Source: Cellulophaga baltica (GTDB lineage Bacteria; Bacteroidota; Bacteroidia; Flavobacteriales; Flavobacteriaceae). Taken from it: a stretch of 64,000 bases of DNA. Below the pieces are notes generated by a model. That model searched no databases, was not told the origin of the DNA, and saw only the letters and a program-made list of their open reading frames with translations. The stretch covers positions 715,479 to 779,478 of the forward strand of contig NZ_JAHKQN010000013.1 in NCBI RefSeq assembly GCF_018861125.1, read 5' to 3'. The position numbers were made by a program, and so were the translations under genes. Below are positions 19,126 to 28,423 of the stretch, one piece after another. The first letter of the stretch is position 1. Each line of letters opens with the position of its first letter.

Positions 19126-19448
19126 TCTGGGTTTACTAAATTTTGCATACTTCGTATAAACTCTTCAAGTTCAGCTAAACGATTTACTGTCTCCTTTTCT
19201 CCTTGCTCCGTAAGTTTATAATATTTGCGAAGCCTATTATCTACTTTAGCAACTTCAACATCTAAAAGTCCTTCAGCTTCTAATTTGTGTAAAGCAGGGT
19301 AGAGCGCGCCTTCAGTTATTTTTAATTCTCCCTTTGTAAGCAATTTTACTTTTTGCGTAATTTCATACCCATACATTTTTCCTTGCTCATCTAATAGTTT
19401 TAAAATGATGGTGTTTAAACTGCCCTTATATAACTTTGAATTGCTCAT
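19110..19448 (-). CDS. PadR family transcriptional regulator
   Basis: A 112-residue winged-helix protein. The family pattern is complete: LNTIILKLLDEQGKMYGYEI, then the recognition helix ITEGALYPALHKLEAEGLL, the wing VDNRLRKYYKLTEQGE and a short C-terminal helix for dimerisation. PadR proteins are usually repressors that respond to a small ligand. It is the first gene of an operon running through two HAAS-like proteins, DUF2059 and the ABC pair. A perfect 14-base palindrome and a TATATTTG element lie just upstream, suggesting autoregulation. Confidence 0.9.
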   Translation of the reverse strand: MSNSKLYKGSLNTIILKLLDEQGKMYGYEITQKVKLLTKGELKITEGALYPALHKLEAEGLLDVEVAKVDNRLRKYYKLTEQGEKETVNRLAELEEFIRSMQNLVNPDWSIN

Positions 19449-19469
19449 AATTTTTTACTTCTACTAAAT

Positions 19470-19499
19470 CAAATATACCTAAAAATCTTATGCATAAGA
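19470..19499 (-). promoter_or_regulatory. padR promoter with palindromic operator
   Basis: On the minus strand TATATTTG (19477-19470) fits the -7 element TAnnTTTG. A perfect 14-base palindrome TCTTATGCATAAGA (19486-19499) lies directly upstream, in the spacer where a repressor would block the polymerase. The padR ATG is 22 bases downstream. A clear -33 TTG was not seen. Confidence 0.5.
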
Positions 19500-19553
19500 A
19501 GTTTATGTATTACATTTTATTCCTAATCAGTTTTAAATCACTGGTCCTTTCCG

Positions 19554-19561
19554 TAATTTTG
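19554..19561 (+). promoter_or_regulatory. Promoter -7 element of the PaaE-like reductase gene
   Basis: TAATTTTG (in the context CCGTAATTTTGC) matches TAnnTTTG and lies 15 bases before the ATG, giving a very short leader. The -33 TTG is not clear. Confidence 0.5.
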
Positions 19562-19576
19562 CTTAAAAATTATTAG

Positions 19577-20626
19577 ATGAGCGATTTTCATTCTCTAAAA
19601 GTTAATGCAGTACAGCAATTAACTTCTAATGCAGTTGCAATTTCATTTGCAATTCCAGATACTTTAAAAGATGTTTTTGCTTTTAGTGCAGGACAATATA
19701 TAACGATTAATAAGGAAATTGATGGTGTAACTTTGCGTAGAGCATATTCAATTTCTACAGTTCCTGGTTCAGGTAAAATTACAGTTGGTGTAAAAAAAGT
19801 TACTGATGGTACTTTTTCAGTTTATGCTAATAGCAAAATAAGAGTTGGTGATGTTTTAGAATTAATGCCACCAGAAGGCCGTTTTGTTTTTGAACCATCA
19901 AACACAGAAAAACATGTTGGTGCTTTTGTAGCAGGTAGTGGTATTACACCTGTAATGAGTATTGCTGAAACAGTTTTGAAAAGTCATTTAAATAGTACGT
20001 TTACCTTAGTTTACGGTAACCAAAGTGCTGATGAAACAATGTTTTTAAAAGAAATTGAAGCATTGCAAAAACAGTATGGCGATAGAATTTTTGTACAGCA
20101 TGTGTTTAGTAGAGTAAATGAAGAAGGTTCTTTATTTGGAAGAATAGATGGTTCTACTGTAACTTATATAGTTAAAAATAAAAGGAAAGATATTGCTTTT
20201 GATGCGTTCTATTTATGTGGACCAGAAGAAATGATTGATTTAGTTTCTGAAAAGTTACAAGAAGCAGGTATTACCAAAGATAAAATACATTTTGAGTTGT
20301 TTACTACTTCAAACACTGTTGATACAATGGCAGAAGATTTGGATGGTAAAACTCAAGTTGCTGTTGTAGTAGATGATGAAAATTTCACTTTTGCAATGGA
20401 TAAAAAGATGTTGATTTTAGATGCTGTTCTAAAAGAAAACATTGATGCACCTTACTCATGCCAAGGAGGTGTATGTAGTAGCTGTATTGCCAGAGTAACT
20501 GAAGGTAAAGCTGAAATGATTAAAAATCAGATTTTAACTGATGGAGAAATAGAAGAAGGGTTAATTTTAACTTGCCAAGCGCACCCAACGACAGCTACAA
20601 TAAAAGTAGATTTTGATGATGTTTAA
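19577..20626 (+). CDS. PaaE-like ferredoxin-NAD(P)H reductase with C-terminal 2Fe-2S domain
   Basis: A 349-residue three-domain reductase. The FAD domain has RRAYSIST (about residue 54). The NAD(P) domain has GAFVAGSGITPVMSI (about 115) and FYLCGPEEMI. The C-terminal plant-type ferredoxin domain has the ligands CQGGVCSSC plus LTCQ (cluster pattern C-x4-C-x2-C and a distal Cys). It should pass electrons from NAD(P)H through FAD and the iron-sulfur cluster to an oxygenase or desaturase. The closest named relative is PaaE of phenylacetyl-CoA epoxidase, but no paaABCD genes are near. It stands alone on the plus strand with its own promoter and terminator. Confidence 0.85.
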   Translation: MSDFHSLKVNAVQQLTSNAVAISFAIPDTLKDVFAFSAGQYITINKEIDGVTLRRAYSISTVPGSGKITVGVKKVTDGTFSVYANSKIRVGDVLELMPPEGRFVFEPSNTEKHVGAFVAGSGITPVMSIAETVLKSHLNSTFTLVYGNQSADETMFLKEIEALQKQYGDRIFVQHVFSRVNEEGSLFGRIDGSTVTYIVKNKRKDIAFDAFYLCGPEEMIDLVSEKLQEAGITKDKIHFELFTTSNTVDTMAEDLDGKTQVAVVVDDENFTFAMDKKMLILDAVLKENIDAPYSCQGGVCSSCIARVTEGKAEMIKNQILTDGEIEEGLILTCQAHPTTATIKVDFDDV

Positions 20627-20653
20627 AATTGATTCATTATTGTAAAATAACAA

Positions 20654-20688
20654 GGGCTGTACTATTTATTTGGTACAGCTTTTTTTAT
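20654..20688 (+). terminator. Terminator of the PaaE-like reductase gene
   Basis: GCTGTAC (20656-20662) pairs with GTACAGC (20673-20679) around about ten bases and is followed by a run of T residues (20680-20687). It lies about 30 bases past the stop and reaches into the last codons of the convergent patatin gene. Confidence 0.8.
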
Positions 20689-21464
20689 ATTTTGATTTTT
20701 TCAAAAACACGGCAAGCATTGTCATAACCAACAACAAAGGCTTTTTCAATTCCTTTTTTATCTAAAACTCCAATACGGTCTACAGCACTGTGTTCAAAAA
20801 GTAAATCGCATAAGTTCATTTTTTTTCTTGAAGAAGCATAAATCATTAAATTGGTAACTCTTGTGGCTAGTTTTATAGAGTTTTTAAGATCTTTTTTATC
20901 AATGTGATTAATGATTGATACATTACTACCAATAATATAATCAGCTTTGCTTTTCATGGGCTCTATTGGAAAATTATTCATAATACCACCATCAGCATAC
21001 AAAAGATTATTTATTTCAACAGGACTAAAAACTGGAGGTAAAGCTGCTGATGCTAATAAAGGTCTAACTAATTCACCAGAATTAAAAAACTCTTCTTCCC
21101 CGTCTTGAAGATTTGTAGCTACTATATGTAATTCTCTCTTTAAAGACTCAAAAGTATCTAAAGGAAAGTAATTTTTAAAGATGGTAAAAAACTTATCAGT
21201 ATCAATAAAACCAGCTTTTATTACTGTGAAAAAGTGGTAATGAAATATTGGGGTAGTTTTAAAAAAATTCAACATATCTTTAGCAGGTACATCATTTGCA
21301 TAAAGTGCGGCTACAATAGCCCCCACACTACTGCCAGAAACAATGTTGGCTTCAATCTCAAATTCACGCATTGCTTTTATCAAACCTATGTGAGCCATTC
21401 CACGAACACCACCACCAGAAAGTACAAGGCCTATATTTTTAGAATTTGAAAGCGATGTATTCAT
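20685..21464 (-). CDS. Patatin-like phospholipase (RssA type)
   Basis: A 259-residue protein. The oxyanion motif is GGGVRGMAHIGL (about residue 17), the nucleophile Ser is in GSSVG (about 43) and the catalytic Asp is in ADGGIMNNFP (about 155). These make the Ser-Asp dyad of patatin hydrolases, so a lipid acyl hydrolase is expected. There is no signal peptide, so it is cytoplasmic or membrane-associated. This short single-domain form resembles E. coli RssA. A TAAATTTG promoter element and a TetR-type palindrome lie upstream. Confidence 0.9.
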   Translation of the reverse strand: MNTSLSNSKNIGLVLSGGGVRGMAHIGLIKAMREFEIEANIVSGSSVGAIVAALYANDVPAKDMLNFFKTTPIFHYHFFTVIKAGFIDTDKFFTIFKNYFPLDTFESLKRELHIVATNLQDGEEEFFNSGELVRPLLASAALPPVFSPVEINNLLYADGGIMNNFPIEPMKSKADYIIGSNVSIINHIDKKDLKNSIKLATRVTNLMIYASSRKKMNLCDLLFEHSAVDRIGVLDKKGIEKAFVVGYDNACRVFEKIKI

Positions 21465-21495
21465 AGTAGTAGGTTTTTTAAGGTTGATTGCGAAT

Positions 21496-21552
21496 CAAAT
21501 TTACTATAAATTAAAGTTTATTGGCACATATTTTTTAAACCGATTGGTTTGT
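21496..21552 (-). promoter_or_regulatory. Promoter and TetR-type operator of the patatin gene
   Basis: TAAATTTG on the minus strand (21503-21496) fits the -7 element, 31 bases before the ATG. Farther upstream, 21535-21552 carries AAACC-GATT-GGTTT plus GT, a palindrome with the ACC-N4-GGT core found at the TetR gene. It sits near or just upstream of the -33 region. Confidence 0.5.
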
Positions 21553-21668
21553 GTTGAATTTTTCTTTTTACTAAATATTAAAAATTATGTTTTTTATCGG
21601 GTAAGCATTGTGTTTAAAGGAAATTTGTTTAAATCATTTTGTTGTCTTTACTTATGAAGTATAAAAAA

Positions 21669-22655
21669 TTATTTTATTAATGTTTTATGTGCTTCATTTA
21701 GCAATTCTACTCGTTTTTCTAAGCCAATTTCAAGTGGTAATTGTGCTAAACCAATTATTCTTCTAATGATTTCTATAGCCGTAAATTTTTCTGCTAATTG
21801 ATCATCTAATGAACATTTATCTTTATAAAGTTTTAATGCTTTTTTTACTATTTCATCTGATTGTTTTGCCATTTTTAAGTGGGCAATTGTTACACCAATT
21901 TCAAACTCTGCAAAACCGAAAAAGCAAAATTCTGGATCAATAATTTTTACTTCAGATTTTGTTTTTAGCCAGCTATTTGGGAAATAATCACCGTGTAATA
22001 ATATATTTCCATCTTCAAGATAAAGTTTACCAAGTTCAAGCACATTGCTTTTTAATTTCTCATCTTGTTTTAAAAGCGTAGCATGTTTTTGTAAACCAGG
22101 CAAAATATCATCGAGATTTATACCATTATCGTCTAGATACGGATAAATAAAAATATGCTCATGATTAAGCTCACGCATCTTTCTATTAGTGATTTTTTTA
22201 TCCGTTGTTTCTGTTGTAATACTTGTGTGTAATTTTGATATAAAATCAATAACAGTGTATAAATCTTCTTCAAGAATATATTTACCCTCTTCATATAGAT
22301 TAGAATAGTCTTTTCCTGAACCTAAATCTTCCATTAGCATTACATTATTCTGCTTATCTAAATTCATAAGATTAGGCATCATTTCTTTAAGCTGAGGTAC
22401 AGTTTGTATTAACTCATAAAATTCAGCTTCTCGCAAAGCACGTTCTGTTGGTGCTGCTACCTGAGGATATTTCTCTACATAATCACGACTTTGCTTTAAA
22501 ATAAAAGATCTTTGATTGGTAATGACCCTTAATGTAAAGTTCATGTTGCCTTCTCCTGGTTTTTCAACCGATTTGATGCTTTCATTATTATTAAGCCATT
22601 TCTGTGCTTGTAAATATGTTGTAAGAGCAGCAATGTTGTTATTTAATTTTATCAC
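21669..22655 (-). CDS. Methylthioribose-kinase-like phosphotransferase (APH/protein-kinase-like fold)
   Basis: About 328 residues from a GTG start two bases after the nucleoside hydrolase stop; a TTG start 24 bases upstream, overlapping that gene, is also possible. Motifs fit MtnK-type kinases: GEGNMNFTLRV (nucleotide loop), SFILKQSRDYVEKYPQVAAP (Lys for ATP), the catalytic loop LLHGDYFPNSWL and the metal-binding Asp in KIIDPEFCFFGFAEFEIG. MtnK phosphorylates 5-methylthioribose. Here the partner is a nucleoside hydrolase, so the substrate may be free ribose or a modified ribose (inference). It is the last gene of the SusCD operon. Confidence 0.75.
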   Translation of the reverse strand: MIKLNNNIAALTTYLQAQKWLNNNESIKSVEKPGEGNMNFTLRVITNQRSFILKQSRDYVEKYPQVAAPTERALREAEFYELIQTVPQLKEMMPNLMNLDKQNNVMLMEDLGSGKDYSNLYEEGKYILEEDLYTVIDFISKLHTSITTETTDKKITNRKMRELNHEHIFIYPYLDDNGINLDDILPGLQKHATLLKQDEKLKSNVLELGKLYLEDGNILLHGDYFPNSWLKTKSEVKIIDPEFCFFGFAEFEIGVTIAHLKMAKQSDEIVKKALKLYKDKCSLDDQLAEKFTAIEIIRRIIGLAQLPLEIGLEKRVELLNEAHKTLIK

Positions 22656-22656
22656 T

Positions 22657-23715
22657 TTAATTCTTTTTATAGCTATCAATTAGTTTTTGATGGTAATCTG
22701 GTACTACATCAAAACAATATTTTACTGGTGTACCTTTATCAACGTCACATAGTAAATATTGTTTATAAACTTCCTTTTCATTTTCTTTTACAGTATCATC
22801 AATATGTAATTCTAAACGTGCTAATAATGGTTCAGAAATAATATCTTCTGGTGAAATTATATAATGACTTGCTAAAGCATCAAACGGATTAAAACCTGTT
22901 GCTCCTTGTGCTCTCCATTGTTCTAACCAAGGTTGAGAAGCTGTTGCTAACCATTCAGTAGCTTTATCAACTGTTTTCAATTTTTCCAGATCTTTTTGCT
23001 CTATCCATACCTTACTAGATACCTCAAAAGGACATAAAACAACAGGTATTTCATGATCTAATAAAATTTGAAAAGCATTATTGTCTAAATCAAAATTTAA
23101 ATCTCTTGCTATTACACCTTTTGTTCCAATATTAAACTCGTCGTTTGGCGTTCTACGGCCGGCAACTAATACTACTTCTAGTATTTGTGATTTTAATTCA
23201 GGATACTTTAAAAGTAATAACCCGATATTGGTCGCAGGACCTATAGCTAAAATTACCATTTTATCTTTTTTTAACGCTTTTGCTAATGCTTCAACAGCAT
23301 CATTAGTACTTACGTTAAAAATATCAATAGGTTGACTTGACCCTTTAAAAACTTGAATATTCCTTTTAATAAATTGTTTGTTAATATAATTTCCGATAGT
23401 AAAAGCATTGTCTACACTTGTATTACCAAAAACAGTACTTATGCCAATTATTTCAATATTAGGAGCATTTAAAAGTTGTAAGACAGCATAACCATCATCA
23501 ACATCAGAAAACCCAGGGCGACCAATGTTTTTCATTCCAACGGCTAAATCTGCATCAATCCACACTTTTTTACCTTCATTCAACTTTGGCTCAGTTGTAA
23601 CGATATCTGTTTTCATTTCTTCTGAAGAAATAACAGTTTTTTTATGTTTAGAATTACATGCTAGGAGCATTGTAGTTACTGATAATATACCGAAAAGTTT
23701 AATTTTTTTTATCAT
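22657..23715 (-). CDS. Lipoprotein nucleoside hydrolase
   Basis: A 352-residue member of the inosine-uridine nucleoside hydrolase family. It begins with a lipoprotein signal (LFGILSVTTMLLAC, Cys about residue 20), so it works in the periplasm or on the cell surface rather than in the cytoplasm. The calcium and substrate Asp cluster is present as WIDADL, then DVDDGYAV (about residues 52-80), with an insertion compared with the usual DTDxGxDD. The segments ILAIGPATNIGLLL and EVVLVAGR are the conserved strands beside the ligand site. It cleaves nucleosides to base and ribose. It lies 3 bases after susD. Confidence 0.88.
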   Translation of the reverse strand: MIKKIKLFGILSVTTMLLACNSKHKKTVISSEEMKTDIVTTEPKLNEGKKVWIDADLAVGMKNIGRPGFSDVDDGYAVLQLLNAPNIEIIGISTVFGNTSVDNAFTIGNYINKQFIKRNIQVFKGSSQPIDIFNVSTNDAVEALAKALKKDKMVILAIGPATNIGLLLLKYPELKSQILEVVLVAGRRTPNDEFNIGTKGVIARDLNFDLDNNAFQILLDHEIPVVLCPFEVSSKVWIEQKDLEKLKTVDKATEWLATASQPWLEQWRAQGATGFNPFDALASHYIISPEDIISEPLLARLELHIDDTVKENEKEVYKQYLLCDVDKGTPVKYCFDVVPDYHQKLIDSYKKN

Positions 23716-23718
23716 AAT

Positions 23719-25170
23719 TTAATCTTTTTCCCACCAACCTTTACTATTAATATCATCACCACCAATTCTATCCGATGCTTCTTGGTAGTTTGCGTTATTT
23801 GATGCTTGTTCAGATTCAGGATACAAGTAACGAACCGGATACCTATCTTCATTTAAATTATCAGGGCCAGGTTTTAAATAAGGAATACCAGTTCTACGAA
23901 CGTTAAACCAAGCTTCATGGCCTACGGAAATTAAGCTTAGCCATTTTTGAGTCAATATTTTTGTAATATCATCTTCACTGCCATCAAGAACAATCTCCGG
24001 TTTAGTAAAATATTCGGCAGGAATTTCAGTATTGTAGTATTCAAAACTTGCTGTAATTGCATTTTGATAATATGTATTAGCATCACCTGAAATATATCCT
24101 TTGGTTACAGCTTCAGCTAATGCAAATTGAACCTCTGAATATTGCATAAACTGTGCATCAACACCATCAGCTACATCTCTGAAAATACTCCCGAATAAAG
24201 AAATGTTATTTAAATCGACACCACTGCTTGAAATTGTATTTGTTGATTGTCCATTTATTAAACCATGATATTCTGGTGTGTCACTATTTGTTGTTGATCC
24301 TGTTGGATTATATAGTGTCATCATACGCGGATCATCCCAAGATTTTAAAATGGAATCTACAGTTGCCGTCATTCTATGTTCATTATACGTGCCAGATGAT
24401 GCCGTAAATAAGGGAAATTGGTTTGGTGTAGAACTCAAATAGGGTAGCACCGCATTATCTTCATTTGATTGCATTAAATTACCAGAGTCTGCTAGTGTTT
24501 GTAAAGCACTAAAATCTGTCAATCGTTTACTAATTCTTATCAAGTAACGTACTTGAAGTGAGTTGGCAAACTTCACCCATTTTGTTAAATCACCACTAAA
24601 TAAAACATCACCTTTAATAGTTGTATTAGTATTTTCTAAAACTGTTACAGCATTTTCTAGAACAGCAATAATTCCTGTTTCAGTATCTGTATAAATACTT
24701 TCTTGTGTATCATATTTAGGTAAAAAATTACCATCTAAAGCTCCCAACGCTTCTGTATACGGAACATCACCCCATAAATCTGTAAGTTGTGAGAATAAAT
24801 AACTCTGCATAATATTACCAACCGCATTATAAGCTTCATTTGTTGTTGTTGATGCTTTTATCGAAAGAATATCAGATTGTAGCTGAAAGATTGAATTCCA
24901 GTATTCACTATTTGAACCCATTTCATATCGATCTATACGCTCAAATTCTATACTTGCGGAAAATTGTGCTAAGTAATTTGATTGCCTAAAACCTTGTTCG
25001 TAAGCATTTAAATCTGACGAAACTGAAATGACGTTGGTTAATAGAAACTGTGGACTAACCGATTCAGGGTTGTTATTGTTTTCGTTAATTTCATCAAAAT
25101 TTTCAGAACATGCAGTAAATACTGTGCTTGCTATGATAATTGATAAATATATTTTTATATAATTTTTCAT
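23719..25170 (-). CDS. SusD/RagB-like outer-membrane lipoprotein (SusD-like_2)
   Basis: A 483-residue lipoprotein: signal IIIASTVFTAC with the lipid Cys about residue 20, then SENFDEINENNNNPE, the usual start of the SusD-like_2 family. Conserved helical segments such as QLTDLWGDVPYTEAL and the C-terminal AWFNVRRTGIPYL are clear. SusD proteins sit as a lid over their SusC channel and bind the ligand. It follows susC by 4 bases and precedes a nucleoside hydrolase by 3, which points to nucleosides or short nucleic acid pieces as ligand rather than glycan. Confidence 0.92.
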   Translation of the reverse strand: MKNYIKIYLSIIIASTVFTACSENFDEINENNNNPESVSPQFLLTNVISVSSDLNAYEQGFRQSNYLAQFSASIEFERIDRYEMGSNSEYWNSIFQLQSDILSIKASTTTNEAYNAVGNIMQSYLFSQLTDLWGDVPYTEALGALDGNFLPKYDTQESIYTDTETGIIAVLENAVTVLENTNTTIKGDVLFSGDLTKWVKFANSLQVRYLIRISKRLTDFSALQTLADSGNLMQSNEDNAVLPYLSSTPNQFPLFTASSGTYNEHRMTATVDSILKSWDDPRMMTLYNPTGSTTNSDTPEYHGLINGQSTNTISSSGVDLNNISLFGSIFRDVADGVDAQFMQYSEVQFALAEAVTKGYISGDANTYYQNAITASFEYYNTEIPAEYFTKPEIVLDGSEDDITKILTQKWLSLISVGHEAWFNVRRTGIPYLKPGPDNLNEDRYPVRYLYPESEQASNNANYQEASDRIGGDDINSKGWWEKD

Positions 25171-25174
25171 GATT

Positions 25175-28100
25175 TTAAAATTCTGTTTTTAAACTGAAAC
25201 CAATACTTCTTGTTGAAGGATAAGAGAAATCTTCTACTCCGTAAGTGATACTTTGCTCTTGTAAAGCATTTAGTTCAGGGTCAAAATGTGGATTCTCAGT
25301 AAATAGTAATAAGTTACTGCCGACTAAACCAAGTTTTATTTTGTTAAAGCCAATTGAATTTACGAGTTGTTCTGAAAAATTATAATAGATGCTTACCTGC
25401 CGTAGTTTAATATAAGATGCGCTATATAATGCACTTGCTTCATTACCACGATCAAAAAAGGCATTGTTATAGTCCTGTGCTGATACTGCAGTTGTATTTG
25501 AAACATATTCCGGACTTTCACTTGTTCCGATATTTACAACACCTTCACCTATAATACCAGTTTCTCTACCAAATAGAGTTTCTTTTAAAACACCAGAAGT
25601 ACTCCCTAGCGCTTTGGTTCTTGAAACAATTGTTCCGCCTTGTCTCCAATCAAATAAAAAGGTAAAGTCTAAATTTTTAAATGAGAATTTATTATTAAAA
25701 CCAATTTGAAAATCTGCATTATAATTTCCTAATAAACGTAAATTAGGGTCTTGTACAGGAAAACCATTAGCATCATGTACAACTTGATCATCAAACTCAA
25801 TAAATCCGGTTCCGTACATATCTCCAACACGACCATTCTCTCTAGCAATATAAAAAACTGTGTTTGATCCGCCTCCACCAGAAAAGATACTCGCTGTTCC
25901 GGTTACAAATTGATCAACAGCACTTGGGAGCTCTGTTACGATACTTCTAGATGTTGAAAAATTTGCTGAACTCTGCCATTGGAAATCATTCTTTTTAATG
26001 ATTGTTGAACTCAACAAAATTTCAAGTCCACGAGTCCTTACTTTGCCACCATTCTCATTAAAGTTAGCAAAACCACTAGCTTGTGATATTGGTCTTGATA
26101 TAATTTGATCAACACTTGTGTTTTGATACCCGGCAACATCTAATTGTAATCTTCCATTTAAGAACCAAGCTTCAAAACCTGCTTCAAGTGCATTTAAACG
26201 TTCAGGTTTTAATTCTGAATTTTTTAAAACTGTTTCATTAGTTACTCTAAAATCAGAACCATAATTTTGGTTTAATAACAAATTCTGACTTGTTTGATAC
26301 GGATCGGTATCATTACCAACACTTGCAGCACTAAATCTAAAATTTAAATAAGAGATTGCTTCTGGTAGTTTAAAAACATTAGTAGCTACATAACTAAAAC
26401 CTGCTGAGTAGTAACCAAATGAATTACTATCTTCAGGCAATGTACTACTCCAATCATTACGATAGGTAAAATCAAAATAAAGAGCATTTTTGTATGATAA
26501 ATTTCCAGTTCCATAAATACTATTGATTCGTTTTGTAAACGTATTACTTTCTGAAACAATAGCGGATTTAGAATTTGCTAAGGTGTAAATATCGGGTATC
26601 GCTAATTGAGAAGCTTCTGAATAACTATACTCAATATCTTGATCAAAGCGATTTCCCCCAGCTGAAATTGTGTAGTTCCAATCATCGTTTATAGCGTCAT
26701 TATAAGAAATTAATACATCAGTATTTAACTCTCTAAAATAAACATTATCTTCTCTATAGGACCCATCAGGGTTTGCATTTGTGCTTACTGCACGCCTAAA
26801 TTCTCTTTTATCATTATAGGTGTCAATACCCGCACGAATTGTAACATCGAGTTTATCGGTTACATTATAAATTGCAGATGCATTTCCTAAAAATCTGTTT
26901 TTATTAAAACTATTGGTGTTCTCATAAACTGTTAAATAAGGGTTTGTTAGCCAATTATAATTAATATCAAAGTGCTGAATATTTGTTTGTCCGGCTTGCC
27001 AATAATCTTTAAATGAATCAATATTTGCTTGCCTACCAGTCCAGTTAAAACCATAAAGTGGATTTTCGTAACCATAACCTAAATTTGGCCGGTTATTACT
27101 TCGTGTATTAATATAATTTACAAAAGCGTTTACATTTACATTGTCACTTAAAATTTGGTGAATATTTAATGAAATTCCGTCACGATCTAAATCTGTATTA
27201 GGCACTATACCTTCATTTCTTAGGTTGCTATATGAGATACGACTATTACCATTTTCACCCGATGAGTTTATGGCAATATTATTCTGTTTGGTAATTCCGG
27301 TTTCAAAAAAGTTACGTACGTTATTTGGGTTTGATACCCATGGCGTTGCTGTAATAGGAGAAAGGCTTCCATCAGCTAAAGTTCTAGCAATTACATCTCC
27401 AGCACGAACAACATTTCCGTTTGCATCAGTAGACGGACTATCAAATTGATTGATTAGAAGTCCTTCATCTAATCTTGGACCATAACTACTTAAACCACCA
27501 TCATTAATACCAGCTCCAGCTCCGTTTTGAAAAGAATATTGACCGTTAGAACCACCGCCATAAACATTTTGATATTCAGGTAGTGTTAATAATGTTTCAA
27601 CTGTTAAAGAGCTACTTGTTGTAACCCCAAAACCCTTTTTGTTTTTTCCTTTTTTGGTGGTAATTACAACAACGCCATTTGCTGCTCTTGCACCATATAA
27701 AGCTGCAGAACCGGCACCTTTTAAAATAGAAATTGAAGTAATATCGTCAGGGCTTATTTCTGATCCGCCATTACCAAAATCAACTTCTTGCAATGCGCCA
27801 TCGTTGACAAGGTTACTGGTAATTTGTTCATTACTTATAGGTACACCATCAACTACAAATAAAGGTTGGTTGCTACTACTTAATGAGTTTTCACCACGAA
27901 TAACAATTCTAGAGGAAGAACCTACACCTGAAGAACCGTTTGTTATTTGTACCCCAGCAACTTGACCAGCTAAGCTATTTACTACGTTGGTTAATGTAAC
28001 TTCGGTAAGTTTTTCTGGAGCAACAGTTGTTACAGCAGAAACTAATGACTGTTTCTCTCTTTCAATACCTAAAGCAGTTACCACAATTTCACTAAGTTGT

Positions 28101-28393
28101 TCGGTGTCTGTTTCGAGGGTTATTATCTTAGGAAAAATATTATCAATTATATTTATATTCTGACTTTGATATCCGATTGATGAAATATTGATTTTAAAAT
28201 TTTTATTATTTGTTGATAAAGTAAATGAACCATCTTCAGCTGTAACAGTATAATTATTTGTAGTTACTTCGTTAATGGTAACAAATGGTATTGGTTGGTT
28301 TTCGGTATCGACCACAATTGCCCTAAATGTATTTGTTTGAGCAAATAGGGATATGGCAAATAACTGAAATACAGCTATTAATGCTATTTTCAT
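25175..28393 (-). CDS. SusC/RagA-family TonB-dependent transporter
   Basis: A 1072-residue outer-membrane receptor of normal SusC length. In order: signal peptide (ending ISLFAQ), a carboxypeptidase-like regulatory domain (about residues 24-95), a TonB-box-like segment (SEIVVTALGIEREK), the plug (VNSLAGQVAGVQITNG, GVVVITTKKGK; about 120-250) and a 22-strand barrel ending in an aromatic residue (GFSLKTEF). It imports a ligand with energy from TonB. No sigma/anti-sigma pair and no glycoside hydrolase are near. The leader RNA carries a hairpin (28424-28468). Confidence 0.95.
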   Translation of the reverse strand: MKIALIAVFQLFAISLFAQTNTFRAIVVDTENQPIPFVTINEVTTNNYTVTAEDGSFTLSTNNKNFKINISSIGYQSQNINIIDNIFPKIITLETDTEQLSEIVVTALGIEREKQSLVSAVTTVAPEKLTEVTLTNVVNSLAGQVAGVQITNGSSGVGSSSRIVIRGENSLSSSNQPLFVVDGVPISNEQITSNLVNDGALQEVDFGNGGSEISPDDITSISILKGAGSAALYGARAANGVVVITTKKGKNKKGFGVTTSSSLTVETLLTLPEYQNVYGGGSNGQYSFQNGAGAGINDGGLSSYGPRLDEGLLINQFDSPSTDANGNVVRAGDVIARTLADGSLSPITATPWVSNPNNVRNFFETGITKQNNIAINSSGENGNSRISYSNLRNEGIVPNTDLDRDGISLNIHQILSDNVNVNAFVNYINTRSNNRPNLGYGYENPLYGFNWTGRQANIDSFKDYWQAGQTNIQHFDINYNWLTNPYLTVYENTNSFNKNRFLGNASAIYNVTDKLDVTIRAGIDTYNDKREFRRAVSTNANPDGSYREDNVYFRELNTDVLISYNDAINDDWNYTISAGGNRFDQDIEYSYSEASQLAIPDIYTLANSKSAIVSESNTFTKRINSIYGTGNLSYKNALYFDFTYRNDWSSTLPEDSNSFGYYSAGFSYVATNVFKLPEAISYLNFRFSAASVGNDTDPYQTSQNLLLNQNYGSDFRVTNETVLKNSELKPERLNALEAGFEAWFLNGRLQLDVAGYQNTSVDQIISRPISQASGFANFNENGGKVRTRGLEILLSSTIIKKNDFQWQSSANFSTSRSIVTELPSAVDQFVTGTASIFSGGGGSNTVFYIARENGRVGDMYGTGFIEFDDQVVHDANGFPVQDPNLRLLGNYNADFQIGFNNKFSFKNLDFTFLFDWRQGGTIVSRTKALGSTSGVLKETLFGRETGIIGEGVVNIGTSESPEYVSNTTAVSAQDYNNAFFDRGNEASALYSASYIKLRQVSIYYNFSEQLVNSIGFNKIKLGLVGSNLLLFTENPHFDPELNALQEQSITYGVEDFSYPSTRSIGFSLKTEF

Positions 28394-28423
28394 AATATTG
28401 AGTAATAAGTTGGATGAATTATT

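Noticed and set aside
21669..28393. Classic glycan utilisation locus (PUL)
   Set aside because: No glycoside hydrolase, lyase or sulfatase is linked; the enzymes are a nucleoside hydrolase and a sugar kinase.
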